NCBI GenBank assembly: GCA_025618425.1 | Contig: CM046832.1 | Location: forward strand, 62,166,608-62,230,607 | Source: Heliocidaris tuberculata | Taxonomy: Eukaryota > Echinodermata > Echinoidea > Camarodonta > Echinometridae | Direction: 5' to 3' | Length of the DNA stretch: 64,000 nt | In this document: positions 46,390 through 60,277 of the stretch, in pieces | Layout: each line of letters opens with the position of its first letter | Position numbering within the stretch: the first letter of the stretch is position 1 | The notes under the pieces: model-generated | The model's input: only the letters and a program-made list of their open reading frames with translations | The model's database searches: none | What the model was told of the DNA's origin: nothing | Made by a program: the position numbers and the translations under genes

Positions 46390-49288
46390 GTTGCATTTTA
46401 GTTCTTTTCCTTTATGATATTATAACACCATTCTCCATCCCACCTCACTACTACTACCCTCCCTCCCTCTCTCCATTCCCCTCTCTCCCAAACGACACTG
46501 CAGGCATCACTTGCGACTTTGCACTTCCCGTTTAGCCACAGTTCCCCGTTTCTCTCCCGGTCTTATGGAGTCGAACCTTTGTAAAGTGTTAAGCGTGCAG
46601 CAGTCCCCCATAAATGATGCATATCCGCACTTAATTGATGATGCCGCACTCACACTTCGGCGTGAATTTCAAACGGTACTCTCTCTTCCTCCTCCTTTTA
46701 TCAGCCTGTTTTGCCCTTCAATTTTTGATAAAATAAAACGAGAGACGAAGCAAGCAAAAAGAGAACTCTGCTAGTGTATATATACCCTACAGCTGAAAAT
46801 GGCTTGATGGATAAAGAGGTTGTCCCATACACTAGCTACTTTGCTCGAAGCATTTTCATTTTTGTCCCTAAATTCTGTTAAGTTTAGATGCATCATCACA
46901 TGAATACAAGTGTAACGTAGAGACAGGTGAAAAATCGGAGGAAGCTTGAACGAAAAACTTAAGATCAAAGAGTTTTGCTACAAATTATGAAACACGGTTG
47001 ATAAACAACTCTTTTATGTATTGTGAATCTTCTTGGTTTATTAATGAGACGTAATATATGATTAAAAAATCGACCTGCTTTACTTATATTCATTTCATTT
47101 TAAGGAGAATTTCTATGAATTTCGAAACCTCTAGAAACCATACCTTTTCTTTGTTACATAACACATGTTCCTGATGATTTCTGTTCACCAATACTAGGTT
47201 TTACGTCGTCTTAAACATAATTTTGAGTTTGGATCATGTGGCCACATTTCGAATGTAAATAATTTATTCTAACCATGCTCAGAATTATTTTCATAATGCC
47301 GTAGGTAAGAATTGTGATATATAGGGGGGGGGGGGGGGGGGGGTATTAGAGCCAGCAGAATGTCAACAACATTATGAAAGCCTGATGATAACTGCACACA
47401 ATGAAAATGTATTCGCATGGTAGATTCGTCAGTCCTGTTATTTTCTTAATCTTTTACCTATTTCTGTAGATACAATATTTTTGTATTTTGTGAAGGATTG
47501 ACATTCAATCTAATTGCCCTTGGAATGAAGTTAGTAAGAACTTAATTTTTCTTCACAATAATATTGAAAGTCAATTATACCTGATTAACGATTTGCCTCA
47601 AATAAGATTTGCCATCGACATTCATAAACTGCAAATTGAAAAAAGTATTTATATCAAATTGACAATATTCTATTTGGATTATCTCTGTTCTCTACATATA
47701 ATATACCAAGCTTTAGTTAGTTAAATGATGAGGGCATTATATATATCCAAGATTTGCCCATTTTGGAGTAGGGCAACATAGGTTTTAATAAGGTACTAGG
47801 AAGGGATCCTTTTGAAATATAAGTTACATTCAAATTTTATTACTGTAAACAGGTCAAGTAAATTATTATAAAGCCGAATACGAGGGACGTCGTACCATTT
47901 TTTTCTTAAATTAGCCATATGGTCGAGGAGACTTGACGGGTACCTCTTTACTTCCTGTATCGGAGATTAAAACAGACCAAAATATACACAACATCCTCAA
48001 TGATGGAATCACACATATGCAAATATAGGAGTGTGGTAAATGATATCGAACCTATTCCCATCATTTCGTTTGATAAACTGAGAAAAATATGCTGCAGCTG
48101 CGAAACATACGAATATGTTGACAAGTAGGCCTACATAATCTTTAAATTTAAAAGCTTTTATCGAATAAATCAATGAACCGCTGATGGTATAATGGCAGTA
48201 TAATAAAGTAAAACTTGGAAGATGATTCAAGCATTGTCTAAAACGTGTAAAAGCAAGAGATTTAATGGGGTTACCCGTACGAGGTGCTCTATTTCACATA
48301 CCCGCCTCCGTACCTTATGGTATTTCAAGGATCAGCAGATCAGATTCATGCAATCTTAGAAATCATATCTTACCACTGGCAAACTTGAGGGTATGGCGTA
48401 ATATAGAGTATCAAAGTTTGTGTTTCGACATTTCATGCGCATACGGCAAGTTTCTGCAATGCATGCGCAGTGCATGGACTGCCAGTTTTCGCTTCGTGTT
48501 ATATCATGTGTACAGCATAGTTCAGGAGCTAAAAAAGGTGGAACATTGTGTCTCCATTTCCCTTATCAGAAGTAGGTCTTAGCCAATATAAATGTGTGCA
48601 TCAAAGGTGTTTGTTTGTTTTTTTTTTTTTTTTTTTTAAAGACAGTGTAAAGTTTGAAATTTTGTTTAAAAAGAAACGAAATATAAGAAAGGACTGATGT
48701 TCTCACGTCTTGCTTTATTAAGGGAAAGAAACGGATAATTCGTTTCAAAATACTATTTGCTCTGTATCATGTAATTTTGTTGACAATTTTTATGTTTTTT
48801 AAGCGCCTTGAGCATCTCTTGGGATGGATATGTGTGCGTTTGAAATATTTTTATTATTATTATTATTATTATTATTAGTATTAGTAGTAGTATTTTAATT
48901 ACTATTATCAGTTGAAGTGAAAGTGCATACGCACACATAGATCTGCAAACGTACTGATTTGAGAAATTTTTCTTTTTATTTTCTGTACGGATTATTTCAA
49001 ATCATAAACACTAAATACATATAGTGCATTTGTACGAAAACAACAAAGGAATGTCTAATATTTAATGAAATGCTCATCTCCTCCACAATCGATATCTTTG
49101 TTTCCTTCTCACCTTCTCCCTTTTCTTCTTTCTACTTCTCATCCCTCTTCCTCTAATTTTGCTTTTATCCTTCTCTTAAAATTGTATGTAATATTATTTT
49201 TCATAAATAAAATATGATGTAATAACTATTATTCAGGCAAAGTCCCACATAATATGTTCTTTAAAAAGCAGTAATAAACGCCATAATC
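46390..49288. other. Intron 1, distal part, no exon recognised
   Basis: A G20 run lies at 47324-47343. 48265-48582 has an open frame of 105 codons whose NLRN/LPL words vaguely recall a retrotransposon RT end, but I do not assign it. A T23 run lies near 48618-48640. 48771-48890 on the plus strand is a LINE/SINE-type tail (AAGCGCCTTGAGCAT, then GTGCGTTTGAAAT, then (ATT)n). Confidence 0.45.
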
Positions 49289-49337
49289 ATTTTTTTTTTT
49301 TCTTCTTTCGTTCTATCTTCCGTTTCTCTGTTTACAG

Positions 49338-49501
49338 TGAAGGCAGGCGACTTCGCTACAAATGCAGCCAACAACAATGGGCGAACTAACTTTACCAACA
49401 AGCAACTGACAGAGCTCGAGAAGGAATTCCACTTCAACAAATACTTGACCCGAGCGAGAAGAATAGAGATAGCCGCCATGCTAGGCCTCAACGAAACACA
49501 G
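49338..49501 (+). CDS. Hox1: Hox1 exon 2 (homeodomain helices 1-2)
   Basis: The acceptor is TTTACAG after a strong pyrimidine tract. The first two bases TG complete a split GTG (Val239) with exon 1. The exon encodes residues 239-293: a short linker ([10 protein letters not shown]), then homeodomain positions 1-44, from [12 protein letters not shown] through [19 protein letters not shown] to LGLNETQ. R5, F8, L16, F20, Y25 and R31 are the expected homeodomain residues. The block is labial/Hox1-specific ([20 protein letters not shown]). It ends in phase 0 at CAG|GTAGCT, exactly between homeodomain residues 44 and 45. Small departures from the commonest labial sequence are M37 and G39. Skipping this exon would remove helices 1 and 2 and shift the frame. 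Confidence 0.95.
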
Positions 49502-50918
<1,417 letters not shown>

Positions 50919-51233
50919 GTGAAGATTTGGTTCCAGAACAGGCGAATGAAGGAGAAAAAGAAGATGAAGGAATGCATCCCTCCACCGCACCACGGTCACT
51001 CCATGTCCCACCTCCATCACATGCACTCGTCCGTTGCCATGACGACCCCATCATCACTATCTGTCCACCAGGCGTCGCCACCCTTGCCGCATTTCACGGG
51101 AGCTCTTCCGGGTCAGACCGTCTTATCCGGTGGGTCACCACTGGGCGATTCCGAACTGAAATCAGGAAGCTACTGTGGGCATGCGCACCTAAGCCACACT
51201 GGTTCCGCCATGGTCATTACAAATGGAACTTAA
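50919..51233 (+). CDS. Hox1: Hox1 exon 3 (homeodomain helix 3 and C-terminus)
   Basis: It opens in phase 0 with VKIWFQNRRMKEKKKM, homeodomain positions 45-60. This includes the recognition helix W48, F49, Q50, N51 and R53, which contact DNA (protein residues 294-309). After it come 88 residues rich in His, Ser, Pro and Gly, including a HHGHSMSHLHHMHSS stretch, ending at TAA 51231-51233. E56 differs from the Q usual in labial proteins (RRMKQKK). The exon frame begins with GTG coding valine, not a start codon. Length and content fit a complete final exon. Confidence 0.95.
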   Translation: MKIWFQNRRMKEKKKMKECIPPPHHGHSMSHLHHMHSSVAMTTPSSLSVHQASPPLPHFTGALPGQTVLSGGSPLGDSELKSGSYCGHAHLSHTGSAMVITNGT

Positions 51234-52665
51234 AGCTTAGCGGAACAAGAGACGGTAAATTCCTCATTCCGTTGTAATATACAGAGTAGACTTTGTGGTT
51301 ATTTATGAACCTTGATAAAGTAAAATGATAATATATTTGGATCCGTGCCATTTTGAGATTTTAGCAAAAATGGCGCCGCGTTGAGGGGTCAAGTGATATC
51401 AGAGAAGCAAACTCTGATGAAGTGAACAACACCTGCGGCGTGCAGACGACACGTTAAACAAGATCATGAAGATACACAGTTTAAGACACGCCGTACAACT
51501 ACCGGGAAGATGCTGCGTTATATCTTCAACTTCGTCACCCAAAGGCTCGTGGAATTCAGGTTATTGGTAAACACATATGATGGCGATTAACTGACCTGTA
51601 CATCTTACCTTTTAATGTGGATTTCCCCTTACCCCAATCCCCTTGAGCACCCCGAAACTAAATAACGATTAAAAAATGAAACAAATGGGTATACTATGAA
51701 TACTTATGTACCAGACTCGTTCATTTGATGCATAACAGGAAGATACTGGCCAGATACTAGCATTGTAGATTGCTTCTGAAAATGTAAAGTGAACAAGGTC
51801 GCAGACACTTCTATAATATATATTCTTTAATATGTTTTGAAATTTCAACATGTTCAATGTTATATAAAATTGTATGAAGACATTTGGTCGAATATTCTAT
51901 GAGGTTATTGTAAATTCCGCATTCATATGGTAATCGGTAATATGTGCTTTCGTAAAAATGAACTTTATCATAGATTTTTTTCAGAATGTGGGCGAACGCG
52001 TTAGTTTGCTACAATATGCCACCACTTATCAAACAGATTAAATATTGTCTTTGAAGAGAATTTAAGATCTGACCATGTTGGTGGAGTGGATTACAGGAGA
52101 TGTGAATGAACAATGTACAAGTAGAAACAACGAAATACGCCCATTTTTGCTTCAAAAAATGCTTCATACGGAAATTCATAATTTTTTTTTGAATCACCTT
52201 ACAAAGATTAGACTGTGGCGCTTAAATTCTCGTCGGCATGGAAACTTATTGGCATGTATTTAATTCAGTTTATTTATTTATTTATTTTTTATTTTTAAAG
52301 ACTGGCTTTCACAAGGATAAGCATTTCAAAGATGAATATTTGGTAGATGTTTGTAAAGAACTACTTCAAATAATTATGTACAAAGTGGATGTATACACAG
52401 AACCAACGTACATGTATATCACTCACTTGAGAGGAAGAGAGACATCATAATGCACGTATAGGCCTACTTCAGTGCATTGCCAAACACATGGCAATGAAAG
52501 ATTAATGTCATAGGCAGCTCACGCTCTCTGACTTGGGAAGGAACACAATTCTACGACGTGGAAAATAAGAAAAATCATAACTTGGTATTCTGCTCAGCTG
52601 GCAGCATCCTATCTGGATAAGTGGAGACGAGACACGTAAGGAAATAAAATGTGATTGGTGTAGAA
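51234..52665 (+). terminator. Hox1: Presumed Hox1 3' UTR and polyadenylation signal
   Basis: Sequence after the stop is unique and initially GC-richer than the intron (to about 51560). Variant signals ATTAAA occur at 51668-51673 and 52037-52042. The first canonical AATAAA is at 52643-52648, followed by GU-rich GTGATTGGTGTAG. The true cleavage site is unknown. Confidence 0.4.
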
Positions 52666-55300
52666 TCGAAGTCGCAAGACGCAATCAGTAGGTGTTATAG
52701 CCTCCACTTAATCGCCTGCTCCATGCATACGACGTCCAGTATCATTAGTCAATGTGCAATCTTCCCGTATTCTCCGTAAAGTCTAAGGGAGTTTTCGAGT
52801 AAACTGTTGTGTTTATTTCTTATGATGATGTAAAAAATGATCACTCGGAACGATGATTGCATGTAGAAAATAAGCATGGCATATTTTGGTCATCAGTTGA
52901 TAAGGTTTTTTTTTTGTAGTTGGTGGAGAGCTTTGGAGATTACTGAGAGGTCGGTCAATGATATCATTTATGCAAATGTTTGAAGGTGCAATTCTAACAT
53001 TCTAACCAAGCGTTTTCATCCCGAAGAATGATAAGATTTAGAATGTAGCAGGCTATATGACCTTTAGAAACACATAAGTTTTGAAGGGCTACTTTTATCA
53101 TTTTAATCAATTAATTTTTATTCCGAATTGTTCTATGATAACATAAGTTAGTAGTACTAACTTGGGCAAAGTAATGACTTTGATATTTACCAATTTCATC
53201 ATGGTGTCTCTTTGAACTGCATCACCTTCAAAGTGAGGTCTTTGATCAATTAAACATTGAAATTAAGATTAAGAAAACAATTATACCTTCATATAGAGCC
53301 AAGCTTATGTCCTCTAATCCCTTTAAAGTAAGCGAAGCTTAAAAATGAACATCTCATAATTGCACACTGCAGTAACAATGATAGTACGATCACGCGTTCA
53401 TTAATTGCCCCCAGCAACCAGACGAGATCACCGTGTGAATATTAAACGGTTCCATATAACATTTTCAAATGAAATTTAAAGTGCATGGTTGAACTGTATC
53501 CCATTTCTTTTATACTGATTGGTTGAAGAAGCATGTTAGAAATGTATAAGGAAGTGATTTTCGTGTAAAATCAGATGTCGCGGAGCTAGTTTTTCTTTGT
53601 ATTTCATGATGTTGGACAAACGCAACTAAACATTGTTGTTACTAAAAAAAGAAATTTCACTCGGTATCTTGCCGTGCACAATATTTCTAATTGATTTTGA
53701 ATCATTCCCCTAAGTTGTTTAACAGTACTTAAAGATGGTGACCGTTTCATTGTCGAGTGTATTTGAATGGAAAACTGTTCTCTCCTAGACAATAATTACT
53801 TGAGAATAGTTTATATATTTAGAAAGTGTACAACAATTTAATGAGTATGCTTATTTTATTCATTTATTTCATTACAGTCACCATTTTTTTTATAATCTTC
53901 AGGATGAAACAATGTTATAAATGATTGCTTTCCAAACCCAAACTAAAAGCATTGTTTTAAGGGTATAATATAGCTATATAAGAAAAAAATATGAAGAAAA
54001 GAACCACCCCGCATCACACTATAGGCATTGCGGGACTGACTTATTTTACTATGGAAACAAACTGACATCAAAAGGAAACAGTACGTTACAGGAGGGTGAC
54101 ATCATCACTGCTGCATTGTGGGAGTAGCGTTGGCCCAAAATACATGAGTACAAGACAAAGAGGGCCCAATCACTAGATGGAACCCTCTATAAGATAATTA
54201 TATATATAGTTTAAAGACCCATAATTATGCAAGAAAAGTGGAGTGTGGTAAGGGTGGTAAACTGTGAAAGCTGAACCTTACAACTACCGAGGAGGATTGC
54301 TTGTTTGTTGGTTCACACGGATACAGCTGAACTCATTTCAACCACGGCCGTGACCGACATCTCACAGCCACGATGGTGTGACGAAAATTGAATGAATTTC
54401 AAGATTAGACTGAGAGGGAGTCTGTGTGTTGTCAGAGAAGCATCTCATTAGAGAGCATTACTTATCACAGCAACTGTGATATTCTTTTTTACTCTGGCAT
54501 TATTTCCTTTGGAAGGTATTGTTGAAGGATTCTGGCAGAAAGATGTTTCAATTTATTATAGGTCGTGGTATCAGTATTTTCCGCCAAGGCAACTGGTTTC
54601 AAATTTGGAGATACAATGATAAGATTTTTAATTTTTTTCTTTTCTCTTTTTTGTACTCTGATTGGTTCTGCATAATATTATTATTAAGAATGAACATTAC
54701 TATTTCCCTTACTAAGAGTTTATAATTTTTCTAATGATTTTCAGGGAATTTTGTTTTATCTGCTAGGACAAAATAATCAACAGTTATAATATTTTTACTA
54801 CGATGTCAAATTTTTGAATAGGGCATTTAATGACTTTGAGTTATTTAATTAACACTTATAGCTGGACTAACTTTTGGACAGTTTTAACAGGAGAATAGTA
54901 CTCTTACGATCATCTGGAATTACTTAAACCAGATGGCGCCGAATAGGAAGTTGTAAAAACGGAATTAATCGTGATAACGTCAGTTGTCACGCGTGGGACT
55001 ACGATGGCTGAAACGTGCATCCCATGCACAAGTACTGAAGATGAGTTTGGTGCCTGACCGTTGGTATTGGTCACACATAGCAAATGAAATTCAGGCTTAG
55101 GCCATTCACGTCTCTTACAGCTGCGATGAGCAAACAGCAGAACGGCGAAAATGAAAAAATAACGAGGGTCAGTGACCAAGTCCAAGAAGATCTCGCGATG
55201 CAGAAAGAAAATAACAATTCTTGTCAGGGTATACAATCACAGTCTCGGTTCCCAATAAATGCAAACAAAAACTGCGGAATATTTAAGCAGAGCAAGATTG
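52666..55300. other. Downstream intergenic DNA, no gene recognised
   Basis: AT-rich unique sequence. An 11-bp perfect palindrome GGTCAGTGACC (within 55166-55178, half-sites GGGTCA and TGACCA) is a possible nuclear-receptor IR1 site. An open frame from 55084 runs into a CT repeat and is not recognised. Confidence 0.45.
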
Positions 55301-55560
55301 CTCTCTCTCGTCTCTCTCTCTCTCTCTCTCTTCTCTCTTTTTTTTTTAAAATCTCTCTCTATCTCCTCATCCCCCCCCCCCCTTCCAGCTCACATAATTA
55401 CTCGATCCCTTTCTTTATGTAGATTTTCCTCCTTCTCTCTCTTTCTCTTTCTCTCTCTCTCCGTGTCTCCTCTTCTCTTACTCTTTCTCTTTCTTTCTCC
55501 ATCTTCCACTCTTCAGATCACTTGTTCTTCCCTTATTTATGTGTCTTAATTATCCCACCG
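55301..55560. repeat. CT-rich tract with poly-C
   Basis: Irregular CT repeats with T9 and C12 (about 55371-55382) interruptions. Ser/Leu/Phe-rich frames here are artefacts. Confidence 0.9.
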
Positions 55561-58500
55561 TCTTATCTCTCCCAGCGTCTTCTCTCTCCCACGTTACCCA
55601 TTATTTTTATGTCGCGATCTTTCTCCCTCTCTGTGGTCGAGATTTAAAGGAAGATATGTTTGTGATGGTGGAATTATAGTTTTTGATTGTATGAACAGCC
55701 CTTGAACGAGGCTGTCCCCATTCCTGGCCTTGGTATTGACGCTTTCTATACAGTGGTTGAATACGCACCGCCATAGTGTCGCCTGCTTGTCAACTCCAAC
55801 ACGGTCTATCGCAGACTACTGGTCTCGAAAGAAAAGCGTCAATGCCCGCGCCCGCTCGCCAAGTTGACTCATAAATTGATATGAATATAATCATATTTGC
55901 TGCCCCCTTGTTGTGTCACTATCAACTCCTTTTCATGTCACCATCTTCAGAAAACGGGACGATTGTATACGTTTTATCCCTCGGTAGGGGGTAGGGTAAA
56001 TACAAGCTAAACCAATGCAAGGCACACATTAGCGGGTTTAATGCGTAACATATTAGAAATGTGTTGGCACCTTTTGAGAAAGCGATGCCCTCGCCGCTCC
56101 ATTGTTTTATCGACAGGGGCGCGTGCGCGCGTTTAAGTTGGTCGGCACCAACCTATCATTAAGAAGGTGTCAAAATCAACATTCCGAAACGGTGCACGAA
56201 TCCAAGCGGAAGAAAAGCCATTTATTACATTTCATAATGCGCCAGGTACTTGGACGGGATGGAAAACTCATTGAAGTTAAAGATGGATATTTCATGGAAG
56301 ATTTCTCATTTCAGACCGGTCATTGATCAAATTTTCTTCATCAATTTCACGAAAATCTTGCTTGTCTCTGTTTTATTCAGTCTAATTGTGGTTCCGGAAT
56401 AATTTTAGGTAAACAACATCTGGTCGTTGACTATTTTACAGTTTCCAAGGTTGTCAGTAAGTTTTTACTTTTCATCAAATAACGGGTCTCCTTTTATTCT
56501 CATTGTCAGCTATTTATCATTCTATTCTTTTTATTGAAAAAAAAATACTTTATTCACCTCGTAGTAAGCGTATACATCTGAAGCTCATGAAGTTCGTACT
56601 ATATCTGTCAGTATTCAGACGTATTTTAAATTTGCTCTTGAAATACTGGTATAATTTTGCCCATTAAAGATAACAATGAATTTTAAAATTGATTTAGACG
56701 CTGAAAGGAAAGACAGGAAAATATACTTGTAAATTAGTGTGCCAAAATAAATACATTACATTGGGCAATGGTGGGCTTATTGCATTATGGTGTTATGACA
56801 ACATATTGTATTTATACCTCATGAAACCTGACCATAATGCCAAAAATTTGTGCAGTTTCGTCATGAGCCTGACCTATAATATATACATTTTAAAGCAATT
56901 AAAAAGCCCCATTAAGTCCCATAAACCCATTATCGTGTGTGCAGTTTGAACTAGTTTCCCGTACTACAAGGCGGGACTGTGAAATACAGCATCTATACAA
57001 CGATGGGGTGATGATTACTCGTACACCATCATAACAAGTGGTGAAATGAAATTTCAGTCGGAAGCCTCAGAAAGGGGAATATTTGCCGTCGACCCATTTA
57101 CTTCATAAACGTCCATCTTAATAAAGTATTTAACAAAGCACTATCATGTGGATGGGCTGTGCTCGATATCTCGTCATGTTTGAAGTCTTCGTGGCCGCTC
57201 TGCAATCATCACAAAGAAGATGCTAGCGGGTTTATATTTATGTAAAAATGTAAAGTACTTCGTAAGATTCGTTGAATTTGTGCAATATTGAATGCCATGA
57301 CGCTTGCTTTCTTTTACTTCGACATGTCGCAAAATCATTAGTTCCTGTCAAAATTACAATTAATATACTTGGTATTATAAACATAACATGAAATTTGCTT
57401 CTGTGTGTTCGACAAAATGTTTTTTTTTAAAGGGTAATTCATTGGTTTATGTGAGATAATAAATGATTCAAAGGCTTTTTGCATTGTTTTAAATTAGCAA
57501 AAGACCTCCTTTCATTAAGTTAAATATTTTTGCATAAAACTGTGTCACTTATTGCCGAAATTAATGAAATATGTACGTTTCAAACCCCCTGAAATACTGT
57601 GTAATATTCATGGTTTTGTGCTTTGTTTGAAAGCGTTTTGTAAGAAAGAAATATTAAAGTGTGGAAATGTAGCTTGTTAAAAACGATTCTACATTGGTTG
57701 TTGTTGGGGGGGGGGGGTTTTGTTTTGTTTTTTGTTTTGGTTTTTTTTTTTTGGTCTAATTTTCGAATTGCCCACCGCTTTTTGTGCCAAATTGTCAGAT
57801 TGTTTTATAGTATGTGTGAATTGAAAAAAAAAAATCCCACCAGTGTGTTTGAACTTACGCCATGTATTATGTGCACAAAAACGCCCACATTGAAAGTATT
57901 ACTTCATTGAGATTTATTTACAGTGAGATATTTGATAGATTGTAAAAATCAGGAGAATGTGAATTTAGAATGTAATGCCAGTTTACAAAATATCACTTTT
58001 TGGTCGAAAACTTTTTTTTTTTTTAATTAAACTGTTTGTCTATATAAGAATACTGATATGTTTTCAGGCTCTCTTTGATGCGATATGGATGACTGATAAA
58101 TGTCAATGTATTGTGCTGGGTTAAAAGAAGAAAAAAAATCTTCATATACCGATATATTTTATCATTTCTTAAAAAGGGTAGCAAGTATTTCTTATTTTTA
58201 AAGGTGTAGCAAGTTTTTGTTAATTCCAAAGGCACCCACATTATTATTTTGTTAGACATTTGCACAGACTTGTGTTTCCATCAGCAAAAGAGGGTGCACA
58301 TTTTATTAAGTTGTTTGCTATTAAGATAAGCAGAACACACGATGAGCTATTTTATGCGAGATTATCGAATCCATCGAAACTTTTTTTTTAAAGAATTTGA
58401 TTTTTCAATCCTCATAAGAATTTGTATTTTATTTACTGCTGCAGCGATGGGTTTGTTAAATGATTTCACGTATTAAATGTTTCATACTTCTTTGAATTTA

Positions 58501-58967
58501 GCACACCCTTTGAATGTACATATTTTTGTGACGGGTTTTTCTTTTTATGAGGCAAATGGATGTTTTATGTGTTTAAGTGTGGACATCTTATATGCGACCA
58601 CTGTTACATATTGCCAAATATTGTATGATAGTACAAAAAGAACACGATTGGTTCGTTATGTGTGTATCAGATGACAATAAAAATAAATCGAAAGGTAAAT
58701 CAAATGGTGTTTTTCATTTGTGCAGTGACGTATTTACTCTTAATATTGTTCATGACATTTCTGAGAAAAAAAAAGATGAATGTATATCACGCATTCCATA
58801 TTCAAATTTTAGAAGAGACTGTAGAGGGGTTGAAAATAAATGGAGCTTACTGAAAATATAAGTCAGATTTAGATTATAGCATTTCTTTAGATTAGAATGT
58901 TTAAAAAGAAAATGGGTATGGTACTTTGCAAAGCTTTAGAATAACAATTGCATGGACTGTCAAATTA
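55561..58967. other. Intergenic DNA; GC-richer block then AT-rich DNA
   Basis: 55670-56330 is GC/CpG-richer, with an inverted pair ATTGACGCTTT/AAAGCGTCAAT about 100 bp apart and a small hairpin GTTGGT-CGGC-ACCAAC. It may be regulatory. An open frame of 74 codons (56102-56326) is not recognised. From 56.3 kb the DNA is AT-rich, with a G11 run and T-runs near 57702-57752. No gene. Confidence 0.45.
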
Positions 58968-59208
58968 GGATGGCGGATCCAGGATTCTCTTGAAAATCTC
59001 TGACAAGCAAGAAAAAAAATAGTTTTTGATATTTTTAGGTACTTTTAACATCAAGCCAAAAAATTTCACATTTTCAGCTGCCTTTGGGTGGTCGAAATTG
59101 ATGCGGGGGGGGGCAAAAGTAGGGGCACATATTTTTTTTGCCATATTTTTTTGCCAGATTAGGATTTTCGGGAACACGTGCCCCCCCCCCCCCCCGGTTC
59201 CGCCACTG
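58968..59208. mobile_element. Short element with TGGCGGATCC/GGTTCCGCCACTG inverted ends
   Basis: It begins near GGATGGCGGATCC and ends GGTTCCGCCACTG, so the ends are inverse copies of (CAG)TGGCGGAWCC. Inside are a G10 run (about 59105-59114) and a C16 run (about 59181-59196). It has the same termini as the element at 60020-60277. Confidence 0.7.
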
Positions 59209-59730
59209 ACTAGTCAGTTTATATATTTTAATGATTGATATTTATTTGTGAGAGGGGATGGTATGGAGTTGTTTGTTTCATTGATCATTATCCGATTATC
59301 CCAGCAAACAGCATTTAAACTATTAATTCTAATCGTAGTCCAATTTAGATCCGAACTTCAGTGCCAATCTTAAATCCAATACAATTGATTATACTGTCCC
59401 CATTCATAATGCTCAGGTCAGCCTAGTCATACACCAGCTGTAGGGTACGAAATGTAACACGTGTAGGCCGATATGCAGTCTAACGTACAGTCAATATTGT
59501 AACACACGTCTTGTGGGCGTTACATAACATACAATATATATTCATCTGAAACTTACAGTTTGAAACATCTATTCGATTCATTCCATAATTAAACTTCTTA
59601 AACACATGCAGATCTTCACCTACAACCACATTAGTACACAATGTCAACGTCTTTATATAAAAACAAAAAAATAAAAGTTAGAATTAAATCGTGCTTACCT
59701 ACCTGGAGAAAGTAGAAGGCGGTGTACTGG

Positions 59731-59883
59731 AGGTCACATGTCATAGGTCATAAAGCCTGCCACCAATGTCAAGTGGACGTATAACCTTGAACCTTTAAAT
59801 ATTTAACTAATTCTCAGTTTCTCATAGATTATTGCAACAGGCCTGATTGTTAGATTAGATGACAGGTTTTTTTAATCAATCTG
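59731..59883 (+). promoter_or_regulatory. Candidate Hox1 3' enhancer: nuclear-receptor, MEIS and PBX-Hox motifs
   Basis: Two perfect AGGTCA half-sites (59731-59736 and 59745-59750) in direct orientation are spaced by 8 (DR8). A DR1-like pair follows on the minus strand (AGGTTC-A-AGGTTA, 59782-59795). Then come a MEIS/Prep core TGACAG (59860-59865) and, on the minus strand, AGATTGATT (59874-59882), close to the PBX-labial consensus. It lies 8.5 kb 3' of the Hox1 stop. Vertebrate Hoxa1 and Hoxb1 have 3' retinoic-acid elements (DR5) and PBX-Hox auto-regulatory sites. Function here is inference. Confidence 0.35.
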
Positions 59884-60019
59884 TTGTGTGCACGATGATT
59901 TTTATTTTACTGTTCTTTTACTTGGTGTTTTTTTTTAAATAAATAACTATAGATAACATTCTAAATTCAATAGTTTTTTCTTCTATAACACCTTTAAATG
60001 CATTAACGAATTAAGCGAG

Positions 60020-60277
60020 CAGTGGCGGATCCATCACGTCACAGGAGGCACGTGCCCCTCCAAACTTTGTCTTTACTTTGAACGTGTGTTTGCCCCCCCC
60101 CCCCCCCCCTTCATGCCCTTCAGGTATGAAGGGGGTGTGTCCCAGTCAACCGCGAGACACAATAATAGATATTCAGAATAAACATGACTTATTTTGTATC
60201 GTAAGAAATTTCTGATGGATGTATACCTGTGCCCCCCCCCCCCCCAGCCTGGTCAAATTATCCTAGATCCGCCAGTG
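60020..60277. mobile_element. Short element with CAGTGGCGGATC / GATCCGCCAGTG ends
   Basis: The terminal inverted repeat of 12 bp has one mismatch. Two C15-17 runs lie inside (about 60091-60108 and 60232-60245). No coding capacity. It belongs with the 58968-59208 element. The termini recall hAT-type ends, but no 8-bp target duplication is visible. Confidence 0.7.

Larger units (their letters stand above)
19343..49337 (+). other. Hox1: Hox1 intron 1 (about 30 kb)
   Basis: It is bounded by donor GTCAGT and an acceptor with a strong pyrimidine tract (from about 49289) ending TTTACAG. At 29,995 bp it is far longer than the coding exons together (about 1.2 kb) and carries heavy repeat load: (AGT)n, (CT)n, (CAT)n, MITEs, a SINE and LINE tails. 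The CT repeats are mostly pyrimidine on the sense strand. The presence of AATAAA at 20059-20064 near the 5' end could allow premature polyadenylation. Candidate regulatory islands are listed separately. The pairing of exons 1 and 2 is inferred from frame, splice signals and family order, not from RNA. Confidence 0.85.

Noticed and set aside
48265..48582. 105-codon frame with NLRN and LPL words like an RT C-terminus
   Set aside because: The similarity is too thin to call, and the WN-LP core expected next is absent.
54910..55422. Overlapping 108- and 112-codon frames on both strands
   Set aside because: No recognised motif; the plus frame runs into a CT repeat.
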